The translations under genes and the position numbers were made by a program. Shown here piece by piece: positions 1 through 9,631 of a stretch of DNA of 64,000 nt. Below the pieces are notes generated by a model. The model did no database searches. It was not told the DNA's origin and was given only the letters and a program-made list of their open reading frames with translations. This DNA is from Rariloculus sp965263005. GTDB taxonomy: Bacteria > Pseudomonadota > Gammaproteobacteria > Steroidobacterales > Rariloculaceae. The stretch's first letter is position 1; each line of letters begins with the position of its first letter. The stretch is taken from NCBI RefSeq assembly GCF_965263005.1, contig NZ_OZ253579.1, forward strand, positions 744,001-808,000, written 5' to 3'.

Positions 1-396
1 GATCTCCCGGATGATCGGTTCTTCGGAGTCGGCCGGGAGCTCGGCCCTGGCGAGATCGACTTTCTCGCGGACATCGCTGAGCGCCTGCTCCTCGTCGAAG
101 CCCGCATCGAACTCGAGGATCAGCACGCCGCTGCCTTCCGACGCGGTCGCGCGCATCTCCTTGAGCCCCTCGATCGTGCGCAATTCCGTTTCCATCGGCC
201 TGATCAGCAAGCGCTCTGCGTCTTCCGGCGAAATCCCTTCGTGAATGATGTTGACGTACAGCGTCGGGATCGGAATGTCGGGCTCGGCTTCCTTCGGGAT
301 CGAGATGTAGCTCGCGATACCGGCGACGATCAGCACCGCCAGCACCAGCAGCGTAGGCCGGGGGCGGTTAACGACGGCGCTTATCAGCGCGTTCAT
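1..396 (-). CDS. RND efflux transporter, inner-membrane pump subunit (N-terminus only, cut by window edge)
   Basis: The frame is open from the ATG at 396 to the window edge and encodes 132 residues beginning MNALISAVVNRPRPTLLVLA. The first transmembrane helix (about residues 10-30) is followed by IPKEAEPDIPIPTLYVN and then a periplasmic porter-type segment with EGISPEDAERLLIRPMETEL. This is the usual N-terminus of AcrB/CusA-like RND pumps, which export small molecules with proton energy across the inner membrane. The start overlaps the stop of the membrane fusion protein gene by an ATGA, so the two are translationally coupled and form one efflux operon with the adaptor first. The rest of the gene, usually about 1,000 residues, lies outside the window, so the substrate class cannot be judged. 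Confidence 0.9.
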   Translation of the reverse strand, partial: MNALISAVVNRPRPTLLVLAVLIVAGIASYISIPKEAEPDIPIPTLYVNIIHEGISPEDAERLLIRPMETELRTIEGLKEMRATASEGSGVLILEFDAGFDEEQALSDVREKVDLARAELPADSEEPIIREI

Positions 397-1544
397 AACG
401 GTGCGGGGAATTCGTGTCCTGCGCGCTTCGATTCGGAAAGCCCACCGCGACCGCCTTCCGCGGTTGGATCGGGAACGGGTGTGACGATTTGCTCGGGGTT
501 GACGAAGCCCTGACCGATGGTGATCAGGCTGAGTTCATCGGGCAGTCCGGTGACGGCGACGCCGTCGGTCGATGAGCTTACGATCTCGACGGGGTAGAAC
601 TTCACGCGGTTGAACTCGTCAACGGATTTGACGCCAATGTTGCCCGCGTCATCGAGCGTCAACAGGGCCGCCGTCAGGAAGTGCGCCGTGATCTCGTCCG
701 CGGCGAGGCGCATCTCGGCGGTCATTCCGGCTCTGAGAACGCCGCCGGGGTTTGGCACGGCAAGCTCGATACGGAAGGTACGCGTACTCGCCGCGGCGAC
801 GGGCGCAAGATAACGGACACGGCCTTCAACGGTCTGGCCCGTGACCAGGCGTGCATAGCCCGGATTACCGACGCCGAGCTCGGCAACGTCGCGCTCGCTG
901 ACTTCGCCGACGATCAGCAGCGGATCGGTGTCGACGAGCCGCGCGATCGCATCGCCGGACCCGACATAGTCACCGATCTCGACCGACCGCTCATCGAGGA
1001 TGGCGTCGAACGGCGCAACGATCCTTGTGTGCCGAAGGTCGATTCGGATCTGCTCGAGCTGCGCGCGCGCACTGATGAGATTGGCCCTGGCTTCGGCAAT
1101 CTGGACGCCAGAGGCGAGCTGCCGGCCCTCGAGCTCCATGGCCGCCTCGTACTGCAGCTCGCGTTGCGCAATCAGCGCCTCGGCTTCGTCGAGCCGCGCT
1201 TCACGGTCGCGCAGATCGAGGTTCGCGATGAGCTCGTTGTGAGCGACCGGACTGCCGCGCTCGGCTCCGAGCGCGACGACGCGGCCGTTGGTCTCGGCGC
1301 GCAGCTCCACCGCGCGGTTCGGCTCGGTGCGGGCGCTGACGATGATCTCACGCGTGATCGTGCGCGCAACGGACTGCCGTACTGTCACCGCCATCGGCGC
1401 TGACGTTTCCCGGGGGCTGTCGACGATCGAACCGGCCGCGGGCTCGGAATCGTTCCCGATGTAGCCGCTCAGCATCCACAATGTAACCGCGAGCGCCACG
1501 CCGCCGGCCATCAGAACGGAATTGGTTGTCGTGACTCGTTTCAT
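393..1544 (-). CDS. RND efflux periplasmic adaptor (membrane fusion protein, HlyD/AcrA family)
   Basis: The protein has 383 residues. It has an N-terminal hydrophobic signal anchor (about 13-32), then a split barrel-sandwich (lipoyl-like) domain around VELRAETNGRVVALGAERG and IVAPFDAILDERSVEIGD. These flank an alpha-helical hairpin rich in Glu, Gln and Arg, followed by a beta-barrel domain. It would link the pump at the window start to an outer-membrane channel. The ATG at 1544 (MKRVTTTNS) is preferred over a TTG five codons upstream. The gene overlaps the pump gene by 4 bp. No regulator gene is adjacent in the window. Confidence 0.9.
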   Translation of the reverse strand: MKRVTTTNSVLMAGGVALAVTLWMLSGYIGNDSEPAAGSIVDSPRETSAPMAVTVRQSVARTITREIIVSARTEPNRAVELRAETNGRVVALGAERGSPVAHNELIANLDLRDREARLDEAEALIAQRELQYEAAMELEGRQLASGVQIAEARANLISARAQLEQIRIDLRHTRIVAPFDAILDERSVEIGDYVGSGDAIARLVDTDPLLIVGEVSERDVAELGVGNPGYARLVTGQTVEGRVRYLAPVAAASTRTFRIELAVPNPGGVLRAGMTAEMRLAADEITAHFLTAALLTLDDAGNIGVKSVDEFNRVKFYPVEIVSSSTDGVAVTGLPDELSLITIGQGFVNPEQIVTPVPDPTAEGGRGGLSESKRAGHEFPAPL

Positions 1545-1750
1545 ACGCTCAAGCAGCAAACATCTGTTCCGTCGGCGCCGCGCGCAAGCTCGATCAACGC
1601 TTGCGGCAGGGCGGGAAATCGCGCCAACGTCGAGCGTTCGATGTCAGCTCTTGAAATTAGGGGCGAAGTCCTTGAAAAAGTGCGTGAGGGAGCCAGTGGA
1701 CGCGTTGCGACCGGCCATTATACACGTGCCGGACATCGCCCGTTCCTCTC

Positions 1751-3280
1751 TCATTTGTGCGTCGGCATCGTGAATTCGGGGCCTTTGCTCGCCGCGTCGG
1801 GCCAGCGTTGCATCACGGATTTGTAGCGCGTATAGAACCGCACGCCTTCCTCGCCGTAGATATGGTGGTCGCCGAACAGGCTGCGTTTCCAGCCGCCGAA
1901 GGAGTGAAACGCCATCGGGACGGGAATCGCGACGTTGATCCCGACCATGCCGGCCTCGATTCGCCGGGCGAACTCACGCGCGACGCGGCCGTCGCGCGTG
2001 AAGCACGCGACGCCGTTGCCGAGCTCGTGCGCGTTGATGAGTTCGACGGCGTCGGCGAACGAGTCGACGCGCACGACCGACAACACGGGCCCGAATATCT
2101 CCTCGCGGTAGATTCGCATTTCGGCTGTGACGCGATCGAACAGCGTCGGGCCGAGAAAGAACCCGCGCTCGCGCCCGGCGACCGTCCGTCCGCGCCCATC
2201 GACGACCAGCTCGGCGCCTGACCGGATGCCGTCCTCGATGTAGCCCTGCACGCGGTCGCGGTGCTCGGCCGTGATGAGCGGGCCCACGTCCGTGCCGGGG
2301 TCTCTGCCGTCGCCGACCGTGAGCCGCGGGATCCGCAGCTTGAGCTTCTCGACCAGAGGGTCCGCCGTCGAGCCGACTGCGACCGCAACGGAGATCGCCA
2401 TGCATCGCTCGCCGGCCGATCCGTAGCCTGCGCCGACAAGCGCGTCGGCCGCATGGTCGAGATCCGCGTCGGGCATGACGACGAGATGGTTCTTCGCGCC
2501 GCCGAGCGCCTGCACGCGCTTGCCGCTGCGAGTGCCCCTGCGATGAACGTGCTCGGCGACCGCTGTCGAGCCGACAAAGCTGAGGGCCGCGACGTCGGGA
2601 TGGTCGAGCAAAGCGTCGACGGCCTCACGGTCGCCCTGCATGACGTTGAATACGCCGTCGGGCAGCCCGGCCTTGGTCAGCAGCTCCGCGATCCTGATCG
2701 ACGCGCTCGGATCCCGCTCGCTCGGTTTCAGGACGAAAGTGTTTCCGCAAGCGATCGCCAACGGGAACATCCACAGCGGCACCATGGCGGGAAAGTTGAA
2801 CGGCGTGACGCCCGCGCACACGCCAAGCGGCTGCCGCAGCGAGAAATTGTCGATGCCGCCGCCGATATTGTCGCTGTGCTGGCCCTTGAGCAGTTGCGGC
2901 ACGCCGCAGGCGAACTCGACGACCTCGATGCCGCGCATGAGTTCGCCCCTGGCATCGCTGAGCGTCTTGCCGTGCTCGCGGGTGATGATCGCGGCAAGCT
3001 CATCGCGATGCTCGTCGAGCAGCTGCTTGAAGTTGAACAGAATCCGCGCACGTACGAGCGGTGCGAACTCGCTCCAGGCCGCGAACGCAGCTTTCGCCGT
3101 GTTCACCGCGCGGTCGATATCGGCGCGGCTGGCGAGCGCGACACGGGCCGCGACTTCGCCGAGGGCGGGGTCGTACACGGGTAGCGTCCGCGACGCGGCC
3201 GCGTCGCCCCGGCCGCCGATGATGTGGCCGATGACTTGCTGGGCGCCCTGGCCCGATTCACGTCTCAGTGCGGTGCTCAT
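1751..3280 (-). CDS. mmsA: methylmalonate-semialdehyde dehydrogenase (CoA-acylating)
   Basis: This is a 509-residue aldehyde dehydrogenase superfamily enzyme of the usual length. It oxidises methylmalonate or malonate semialdehyde to propionyl-CoA or acetyl-CoA with NAD and CoA, in valine, thymine and inositol breakdown. The MmsA hallmarks are [34 protein letters not shown] and the catalytic cysteine in [11 protein letters not shown]. The ending [20 protein letters not shown] is also typical. The start is an ATG with only a weak Shine-Dalgarno. It stands alone, without mmsB or acyl-CoA dehydrogenase genes, and is divergent from the RiPP export operon. Confidence 0.93.
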   Translation of the reverse strand: MSTALRRESGQGAQQVIGHIIGGRGDAAASRTLPVYDPALGEVAARVALASRADIDRAVNTAKAAFAAWSEFAPLVRARILFNFKQLLDEHRDELAAIITREHGKTLSDARGELMRGIEVVEFACGVPQLLKGQHSDNIGGGIDNFSLRQPLGVCAGVTPFNFPAMVPLWMFPLAIACGNTFVLKPSERDPSASIRIAELLTKAGLPDGVFNVMQGDREAVDALLDHPDVAALSFVGSTAVAEHVHRRGTRSGKRVQALGGAKNHLVVMPDADLDHAADALVGAGYGSAGERCMAISVAVAVGSTADPLVEKLKLRIPRLTVGDGRDPGTDVGPLITAEHRDRVQGYIEDGIRSGAELVVDGRGRTVAGRERGFFLGPTLFDRVTAEMRIYREEIFGPVLSVVRVDSFADAVELINAHELGNGVACFTRDGRVAREFARRIEAGMVGINVAIPVPMAFHSFGGWKRSLFGDHHIYGEEGVRFYTRYKSVMQRWPDAASKGPEFTMPTHK

Positions 3281-3417
3281 GGTGTCTCATTGTAACGCCA
3301 GTCCCCGCGGCGGCCCCGGACTTGGCGCACTGCCGGGTTTTCTGTAAGGTCTCCGTTTCGGACCGAAGACGGCTTACGGGGTCTTGGCCGCCACAGGCGA
3401 ATTGGGAAGTACAGCCG

Positions 3418-4302
3418 GTGATCAATAGTCCGTTCCGCAAGGAAGCTCTCGACACCAGGGATCAGCGCCAGCAACTAGACCGTCTACTCAGGGTAGCAGC
3501 ACCTCACGAACGCATCATGCTGGCCGTCATCGGCACGGCGTTGCTCGCGCTCGTCGCCTGGGCCCTTGTCGGCAGCGTCCCCTACGGCGTGACGGTCGAA
3601 GGTGTCTTGATCAGACCGGGAATCCGCCATGAGGCGGTCGCCGAGGAATCCGGACAACTCCTGGAGTTGCTGGTCCGTCCCGGGGACCGGGTCGCCCCTG
3701 GCGGGGCCATCGCGCGGCAAAGCGTGCCGGGCCTGGACCGCGAAATCGCCGCGTTGCGTGAGCGTGTCGACCTGTGGGAGTCGGAATCCGGGCCGGCCGT
3801 GGGAGACGCCACGAGCTTCCTGCCGGACTCCGTGCGGCAGGGCTTGCTGCAGATGGAGGCCCGCCGCTCCGCAAGAGAATTGATCGTCAGCCAGCCCGGT
3901 GGCGAGGTCATGGCCCTTCGGGCCGCTCCCGGACAGTTCCTGTCGGCGGGTAGCGCAGTTGCGCAGATTCGCGAAGGGGAACTTCAGCCGCTGAAGGCGA
4001 TCGTTCGGGTAGCACCGAACGTGGCGCAGCGCGTCGAGCCGGGTATGCGTGCTTCGGTCGAAATCGTCATGCCCGGCGAAGCGGCGCGCGTGATGGACGG
4101 CGAAATCACCCTCGTGACTGAGGAACCGTTGCCGAACTGGCTCGGGTCACTGCTGCCTGCGGCCGCCAGCACGGCGCCCCACGTGGAGGTCGTCCTCGAT
4201 CAGGCGTCTGAGATCCCGGCGACGGACGGCGCGCGGTGTCGCGTGCGCATCGTGCTCGGGCAATATGCGCCGGCCGCACTGTTCAATCTCATGCGCTCCT
4301 GA
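3418..4302 (+). CDS. NHLM-type bacteriocin/RiPP export adaptor (HlyD family)
   Basis: With a GTG start the protein has 294 residues; an in-frame codon at 3268 is a less likely start. About 40 cytosolic residues are followed by one membrane helix (MLAVIGTALLALVAWALVG), then a lipoyl/barrel-sandwich domain (EESGQLLELLVRPGDRV and SQPGGEVMALRAAPGQFLSAG) and a short beta-barrel. The long coiled-coil hairpin of classical HlyD is absent. This fits the short adaptor of nitrile-hydratase-leader-microcin (NHLM) export systems. The stop TGA directly abuts the ATG of the C39 transporter at 4303, and the third export gene follows, matching the known NHLM gene trio. It should join the two ABC proteins in moving the matured peptide across the envelope. 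Confidence 0.82.
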   Translation: MINSPFRKEALDTRDQRQQLDRLLRVAAPHERIMLAVIGTALLALVAWALVGSVPYGVTVEGVLIRPGIRHEAVAEESGQLLELLVRPGDRVAPGGAIARQSVPGLDREIAALRERVDLWESESGPAVGDATSFLPDSVRQGLLQMEARRSARELIVSQPGGEVMALRAAPGQFLSAGSAVAQIREGELQPLKAIVRVAPNVAQRVEPGMRASVEIVMPGEAARVMDGEITLVTEEPLPNWLGSLLPAAASTAPHVEVVLDQASEIPATDGARCRVRIVLGQYAPAALFNLMRS

Positions 4303-6525
4303 ATGCCATCTCCGCAATCGGACAAGCCGGCAAAACCAATCGAGAAGCCCGTCAACGTGCCCAAACGGCAACGCATCAGGACGCCGCTGGTATTGCAGAC
4401 GCATGCGACGGAGTGCGGCGCGGCGTGTCTCGGCAGCATCCTCGCCTATTTCGGACGCTGGGTCCCGTTTAACGAGTTGCGGAACCGGTGTGAAATCAGC
4501 CGGGACGGCTCGACAGCGGCCGGAATCCTGCGGGCGTCCAGATACTACGGCCTCGAGTGCATGGGCTGGCACGGCGAACTGGATCAACTGCGCGAGTTAC
4601 AGCTTCCCCTGATCCTCTTTTGGGAGTTCAACCATTTCCTCATCCTCGAGGGCTTCGACCGCGACCTCTATTATCTCAACGATCCGTCGACAGGCCGCCG
4701 CAAGCTCTCGGCGGAAGAATTCAGCAAGAGCTTCTCGGGGGTTGCCCTGAGGTTCAAACCCGCCCCGAACTTCGAACCCGGAGGCGTGCGCCCCAATATA
4801 CTGCGGCGTATCCCGTCATGGCTCGACGGCGCCTGGGGATCCTTGGGATATGCGGCCGCATGCGGGTTGATGCTGGCCGTGCTGGGCCTGGTAACGCCGG
4901 CTGCTCTGGGCATTTACGTGGACCGCGTGCTTGGCGGCGGCGAGCCCTGGGCGGAGCTCGTCGCCGGCGTGGTCGTCGCCACCGCCGTCCTGGTCTACGG
5001 GCTGACGTGGCTCAGGCACAGGTTCCTGCGGCGCCTCACCGTTCGCATCTCGGTCATCGTCGCGGACCATTGCCTGTCAAGGCTGCTGCGGCTGCCGGTG
5101 GAATTTTTCAGCCATCGGCTTGTCGGCGAACTCACGGCGCGCATCGTAATCATCGACAAGATTGCCAAGGGCCTGTCCGAGCATGTGCTCGGCGTGCTCA
5201 TCGAGGTTGCGATGAGCGTGCTGTTTCTGCTTGTCATGCTGGCCTATGACGTGACGCTTGGCCTGATCGTGCTCGGCCTGGCCGTGCTCAATGCCGTGCT
5301 GGTCCGCGTAATCACGCGCCTTCGGGTCGACGAGAGCCACGCTCTCAGGCGCGAGCAGGGACTGCTGGTCGGGGTCGGCACATTGATGCTCAATCAGACC
5401 GACAATCTGCGCATGACCGGCGCCGCCGACCGCTATTTCGCCCGCTGGAGCGGCCACCAGGCCCGCGAACTCGCCGCCCGGCAGCGTTTCGGCGAACTGA
5501 GCCTCGTCAATGCTGCGTTGCCGGACCTGTTCATGGTGCTCGGTAACGCGGTTGTGCTGGCGGTCGGCGCCTCCCAGGTCATGGCCGGAGAAATGACTCT
5601 GGGCACGCTCGCGGGATTCTACGTACTTGCGGCGATGTTCCTGGCACCGATCGGCCGATTCGTGGATTTCACCGATGAGCGGCAAGCCCTTGAATCCTTC
5701 ATGCAGCGCCTTGACGATATCACCGAGACTCCCGAAGACCCCGGTCTGGCGCGGCGACGTCAAGCTTCAGAGGGTATAGCCACATTGGACGGCCGGCTCA
5801 GCCTCGCCGGCCGTGTGGAACTTCGCGGCGTGACCTTTGGCTACAATCGCGGCCGACCCCCTCTGATCAGGGATTTCAATCTGGTCATCGAGCCCGGCCA
5901 GCGCGTCGCGGTGGTCGGTCCGAGCGGTTCCGGCAAGTCGACGATCTCCCGCCTGGTTGCCGGCTTTTATCAGCCGTGGTCCGGCGAAGTCCTGTTCGAT
6001 GGCCGCCCTCGCCACGAGGTTCCCGAGGAAGTCATGTCGCGGTCGCTATCGATGGTCGATCAGCATGTCGCGCTGTTCTCCGCCACCGTGCGGGACAACA
6101 TCACCCTGTGGAACGATGCGATTCCCGACAATATCCTGGTGGCCGCTGCCCGGGACGCATGCATTCACGACGAGATCCTGGGCCGGCCGCACGGTTATGC
6201 CACGGATGTCGACGAAGGCGGAACGAACTTCAGCGGCGGTCAGCGGCAGCGCCTGGAAATTGCCCGTGCCCTGGTCGGCAATCCGACCGTGCTGATACTC
6301 GACGAGGCGACCAGCGCGCTCGACGCCGCCACCGAAGCGCTTTTCGACGACGCCTTGCGCCGCCGGGGCGTAAGTTGCCTGATCGTGGCGCATCGGCTTA
6401 GCACCGTGCGCGATTGCGACGAGATCATCGTTCTCAACAAGGGTGCCGAGGCGCAGCGCGGTACCCACGACGAGTTGATGATGGACCGGGATGGCTTGTA
6501 CTACCGGCTCGTGAAGGCGGGCTGA
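4303..6525 (+). CDS. NHLM-type peptidase/permease/ATPase (C39 peptidase-containing ABC exporter)
   Basis: The protein has 740 residues. Residues about 25-150 form a C39 double-glycine peptidase: Gln32 and catalytic Cys38 lie in LQTHATECGAACL, the histidine in FNHFLILEGF and the aspartate in LNDPSTG. Six transmembrane helices follow (about 170-450). The C-terminal ATPase has Walker A GPSGSGKST, signature FSGGQRQR, Walker B VLILDEATSALD and the H-loop AHRLS. It should cleave the precursor leader after its AG site and export the core. The operon order (adaptor, this gene, second ABC protein 4 bp downstream) is the classical NHLM arrangement. A plausible substrate is the precursor encoded at 15096-15371 (minus strand). 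Confidence 0.93.
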   Translation: MPSPQSDKPAKPIEKPVNVPKRQRIRTPLVLQTHATECGAACLGSILAYFGRWVPFNELRNRCEISRDGSTAAGILRASRYYGLECMGWHGELDQLRELQLPLILFWEFNHFLILEGFDRDLYYLNDPSTGRRKLSAEEFSKSFSGVALRFKPAPNFEPGGVRPNILRRIPSWLDGAWGSLGYAAACGLMLAVLGLVTPAALGIYVDRVLGGGEPWAELVAGVVVATAVLVYGLTWLRHRFLRRLTVRISVIVADHCLSRLLRLPVEFFSHRLVGELTARIVIIDKIAKGLSEHVLGVLIEVAMSVLFLLVMLAYDVTLGLIVLGLAVLNAVLVRVITRLRVDESHALRREQGLLVGVGTLMLNQTDNLRMTGAADRYFARWSGHQARELAARQRFGELSLVNAALPDLFMVLGNAVVLAVGASQVMAGEMTLGTLAGFYVLAAMFLAPIGRFVDFTDERQALESFMQRLDDITETPEDPGLARRRQASEGIATLDGRLSLAGRVELRGVTFGYNRGRPPLIRDFNLVIEPGQRVAVVGPSGSGKSTISRLVAGFYQPWSGEVLFDGRPRHEVPEEVMSRSLSMVDQHVALFSATVRDNITLWNDAIPDNILVAAARDACIHDEILGRPHGYATDVDEGGTNFSGGQRQRLEIARALVGNPTVLILDEATSALDAATEALFDDALRRRGVSCLIVAHRLSTVRDCDEIIVLNKGAEAQRGTHDELMMDRDGLYYRLVKAG

Positions 6526-6529
6526 TTCG

Positions 6530-9445
6530 ATGGATAACCTCGAGCATCGCACACTCGCCCGGGTCGCGGCGGAGTCGGGCGCGGCCGTTGCCTGCGCCGG
6601 CAACCTGCCGCTCGAACTGGTCGACACGGAATTTGCCTGGTTCGTCGAAGAAGGCGCCGTCGATGTCTTTCTTGTCGAACGCGATGACGGTGTGGAGCAA
6701 TGCGCCCCGCAGCACGTGCTCCGCGCCGACGCCGGTCGCCTCCTGCCCGGCGTGAAGCCGCAGGCACGTGCAACGACCTTCAGTCTCATGGCCAAGGGAT
6801 TGCCGGGCACCGTGCTGCGGCGACTCCCGGTTAGGAACCTGGCCGCGATACCGAATCCGGAGTTGGCCGAACAGGTGGACGCATGGTTGATCGATGTTTC
6901 CGCCATGCTGTCCAGAGACGTGACGAACCAGCCGCGGCCGGATACCGTCGTTTCACCCGGACAGACCGGGGCGCCGGCATCGGGGACGGTCGCAGTCCGT
7001 CGCGGCGTCGTATGGGTGTCCGGGCCGCCTGACGGCGCGGGATTGTTCATGGGCCTGATCGGCCCGGAGGAAGCCGACTCCGGCAACGGCAGCGCGATTC
7101 CGATCACCCCCGATAGCTGGCTCACGCTGTTGGGATCGGCGCGGTTGAGCGCGCAATCATCACTCGAACTCGCCGAAGAAGCGCGTCTGCTGGCTGCGCT
7201 CGCGGGTTTCCACGCCACGGCGTTTTCGCTAGAGCGGCTCAATCGAGGTCTGGCCGCGGTCGACCAGGCGAACCTGGAGCGGGCGCGGGTCAGTAACCGC
7301 CGACGGGATGAAGAAGGTGCCCGCCGGAACCTCTTCAACCTCTACGGCTTGCTGAAACCCGAGGGCGCGGAGTTGTCCGCTTCGGGGTTGCTGGAAGTCC
7401 TGGCAATCATCGGTCGGCACGAGGGAATCGACTTCAGATTGCCTGACAGGACGAACGGCTCCGAGTCGCCCATGGGAATTACCGACGTGCTTGACGCCTC
7501 CGCAGTACGCGGCCGCCGCATACGGCTCGTTCGGGAAGACAGTTGGTGGATCGGCGACAGCGGCGCGATGCTGGCGTTCCGGGCCGATGACGGCCGGCCC
7601 GTGGCATTGCTGCCCGGCGCGCTGGGCGGTTATCGCGCGGTGGACCCTTCCACCGGGCGCACGACCCGGGTTACGGCCAAGCGCGCCGTCGAGTTCCGGG
7701 CCGATGCCCTGCTGTTCTATCAGCCCTTGCCCGCGGCCGGCGTCGGACCGCGGGATCTGCTGCGGCTGGCGAGAAAGGGCTTGACCGGCGATCTCGTGCG
7801 AGTGCTGCTGGCCGGGCTGCTGGGCGGTCTGGTCATGCTGGTGCCCGCGCTGATCCTGGGATTTGTCGTCGACACGATCATTCCGAGCAGCGAAGTCGAC
7901 CTGCTGTACCTGGCGGCCGTGGGGCTGGCGGCGTTCGCCCTGCTCGGAGCGTTGCTGCAGGTGTTGCAAGGCATGGCGCTGATGCGGCTCGAAGGGCGTG
8001 CCGCATCCCGGGTCGAAGCCGCATTCTGGGACCGCTTGCTGAGGCTCTCGCCCAACATTCTGCATCGCTACCCGGCCGGCGACCTGGCCCTGAGGGGCAT
8101 GACGTTTCAGAACCTTCGCGACGCCGTGCACGAGGTGATTGCCAACGCCGTTCTATCGATCGTCTTCCTGTCGCCGGCGATCCTGCTCATTTTTCTTTAC
8201 GACGCGACGCTGGGCGCCGCAACCGCCGCATTCGGCGTCGCCGCGATCATTCTGACCGCGGTACTCGGCCTGCGGCAGGTGGCGCCCTATCGACGGGTCA
8301 TTCGCGCCGTCCATCGCCTGGCCGGCCGGCTGTTTCAGTTCATCGGCGGCATCATGAAGCTGCGCGTGGACAACGCCGAAGGGTCCGCGTTTGCAGTCTG
8401 GGCGCGGGGCTATCGCGAACAGAAGCGCGCGGAGCTTGAACTCGGCGCCCTTGAGGCGCATCTGCTGGCATTCGGCGCCGCCCTGCCGCTGCTGGGCGGC
8501 GCCCTGCTGTTCCTGGCGGCCGCGCGGGCGGGTGGCGCGGCGATGTCGGTCGGCGCCTTTCTGACCGTCTATTTCCTGTTCATCCTGTTTCAGACGGCGA
8601 TCGCCCGCCTTGGGGCGTCCTTCAACGCCATCGCCGCCATTGTGCCTGCGTTCGACCAACTCCAACCGTTCCTCTCCGAACCGCCGGAAATCAGCGTCGA
8701 TGGAGAGCGCGTCGAGCATCTCGGAGGCAACGTGCTCTTCGACCACGTCACCTTCCAGTACGATCCGGACGGCCCGCTGATCCTCGACGATGTTTCGATC
8801 CGCGCCCGTCACGGCGAGTTTGTCGCCATCGTCGGCGAATCGGGCGCCGGCAAGAGTACGCTGTTCCGGCTCGCTCTCGGGCTGGATCAGCCGACTTCCG
8901 GTGCCGTGTACTTCGACGGGCGCGACCTCAAACACCTCAACGTCAAGCAGGTGCGCCGCCTGATCGGCTCCGTGCCCCAGGAAGTGCAACTGCAGCCGCA
9001 GGACCTGTGGGACAACATCATCGGGGGCCATGACGACGCGACAGCCGACGATGCCTGGCAGGCTGCCCGGACTGCGGCTGTCGATCGCGTCATCGCCGCG
9101 ATGCCCATGGGGTTGCTGACCCCCGTGGGCACCAGCGCGAGCGTGATGTCGGGCGGCGAAAGCCAGCGAATCATGCTCGCGCGCGCGCTCATCGCCAACC
9201 CCGGCATTCTGCTTCTCGATGAAGCGACGAACTGGCTCGACAATGACAGTCAGGCCGAAGTCATGAGCAACCTCGCAGACCTCACGTCAACGCGGATCGT
9301 CATCGCCCACCGTCTCTCCACACTTCGCTACGCGGACCGCATTTTCGTAATGCAATCCGGCAGAGTGGTTCAGGAAGGATCCTTCGAGGAACTGGCAGCG
9401 GTAGAAGGCGTATTCCAGGGGCTGGTTCGCCGGCAGATGGCTTGA
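6530..9445 (+). CDS. NHLM-type second ABC transporter protein (permease/ATPase with large N-terminal domain)
   Basis: This 971-residue protein starts at an ATG 4 bp after the previous stop. The first roughly 400 residues are soluble and have no peptidase triad. They start with an edge resembling a cyclic-nucleotide-binding fold (PLELVDTEFAWFVEEGAVDVF), and PFAM-like assignment beyond that is not possible by eye. A six-helix ABC membrane domain (about 420-690) and an ATPase follow, with Walker A GESGAGKST, signature MSGGESQR and Walker B ILLLDEATNWLD. The overall plan equals the third component of NHLM bacteriocin export systems, which probably forms a heterodimer with the C39 exporter. It ends 186 bp before the oxygenase start. 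Confidence 0.9.
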   Translation: MDNLEHRTLARVAAESGAAVACAGNLPLELVDTEFAWFVEEGAVDVFLVERDDGVEQCAPQHVLRADAGRLLPGVKPQARATTFSLMAKGLPGTVLRRLPVRNLAAIPNPELAEQVDAWLIDVSAMLSRDVTNQPRPDTVVSPGQTGAPASGTVAVRRGVVWVSGPPDGAGLFMGLIGPEEADSGNGSAIPITPDSWLTLLGSARLSAQSSLELAEEARLLAALAGFHATAFSLERLNRGLAAVDQANLERARVSNRRRDEEGARRNLFNLYGLLKPEGAELSASGLLEVLAIIGRHEGIDFRLPDRTNGSESPMGITDVLDASAVRGRRIRLVREDSWWIGDSGAMLAFRADDGRPVALLPGALGGYRAVDPSTGRTTRVTAKRAVEFRADALLFYQPLPAAGVGPRDLLRLARKGLTGDLVRVLLAGLLGGLVMLVPALILGFVVDTIIPSSEVDLLYLAAVGLAAFALLGALLQVLQGMALMRLEGRAASRVEAAFWDRLLRLSPNILHRYPAGDLALRGMTFQNLRDAVHEVIANAVLSIVFLSPAILLIFLYDATLGAATAAFGVAAIILTAVLGLRQVAPYRRVIRAVHRLAGRLFQFIGGIMKLRVDNAEGSAFAVWARGYREQKRAELELGALEAHLLAFGAALPLLGGALLFLAAARAGGAAMSVGAFLTVYFLFILFQTAIARLGASFNAIAAIVPAFDQLQPFLSEPPEISVDGERVEHLGGNVLFDHVTFQYDPDGPLILDDVSIRARHGEFVAIVGESGAGKSTLFRLALGLDQPTSGAVYFDGRDLKHLNVKQVRRLIGSVPQEVQLQPQDLWDNIIGGHDDATADDAWQAARTAAVDRVIAAMPMGLLTPVGTSASVMSGGESQRIMLARALIANPGILLLDEATNWLDNDSQAEVMSNLADLTSTRIVIAHRLSTLRYADRIFVMQSGRVVQEGSFEELAAVEGVFQGLVRRQMA

Positions 9446-9631
9446 ACGCCACCCGGCCCGTTGGATTGTTCGCAGCCGCCGGCGGGTCTTGAAAGTCGGC
9501 GCCCGGTCTGGCGGCTGGTTCGTAAGCTGCGGCCATTCTTCGAACCGGCCGGGCCGCTTGACCGGGTACCGTATCGACCGGGAGAATGACCGTTCAACCG
9601 GTTGTTGATGCCGCATGGGGCGGGAGTCGAT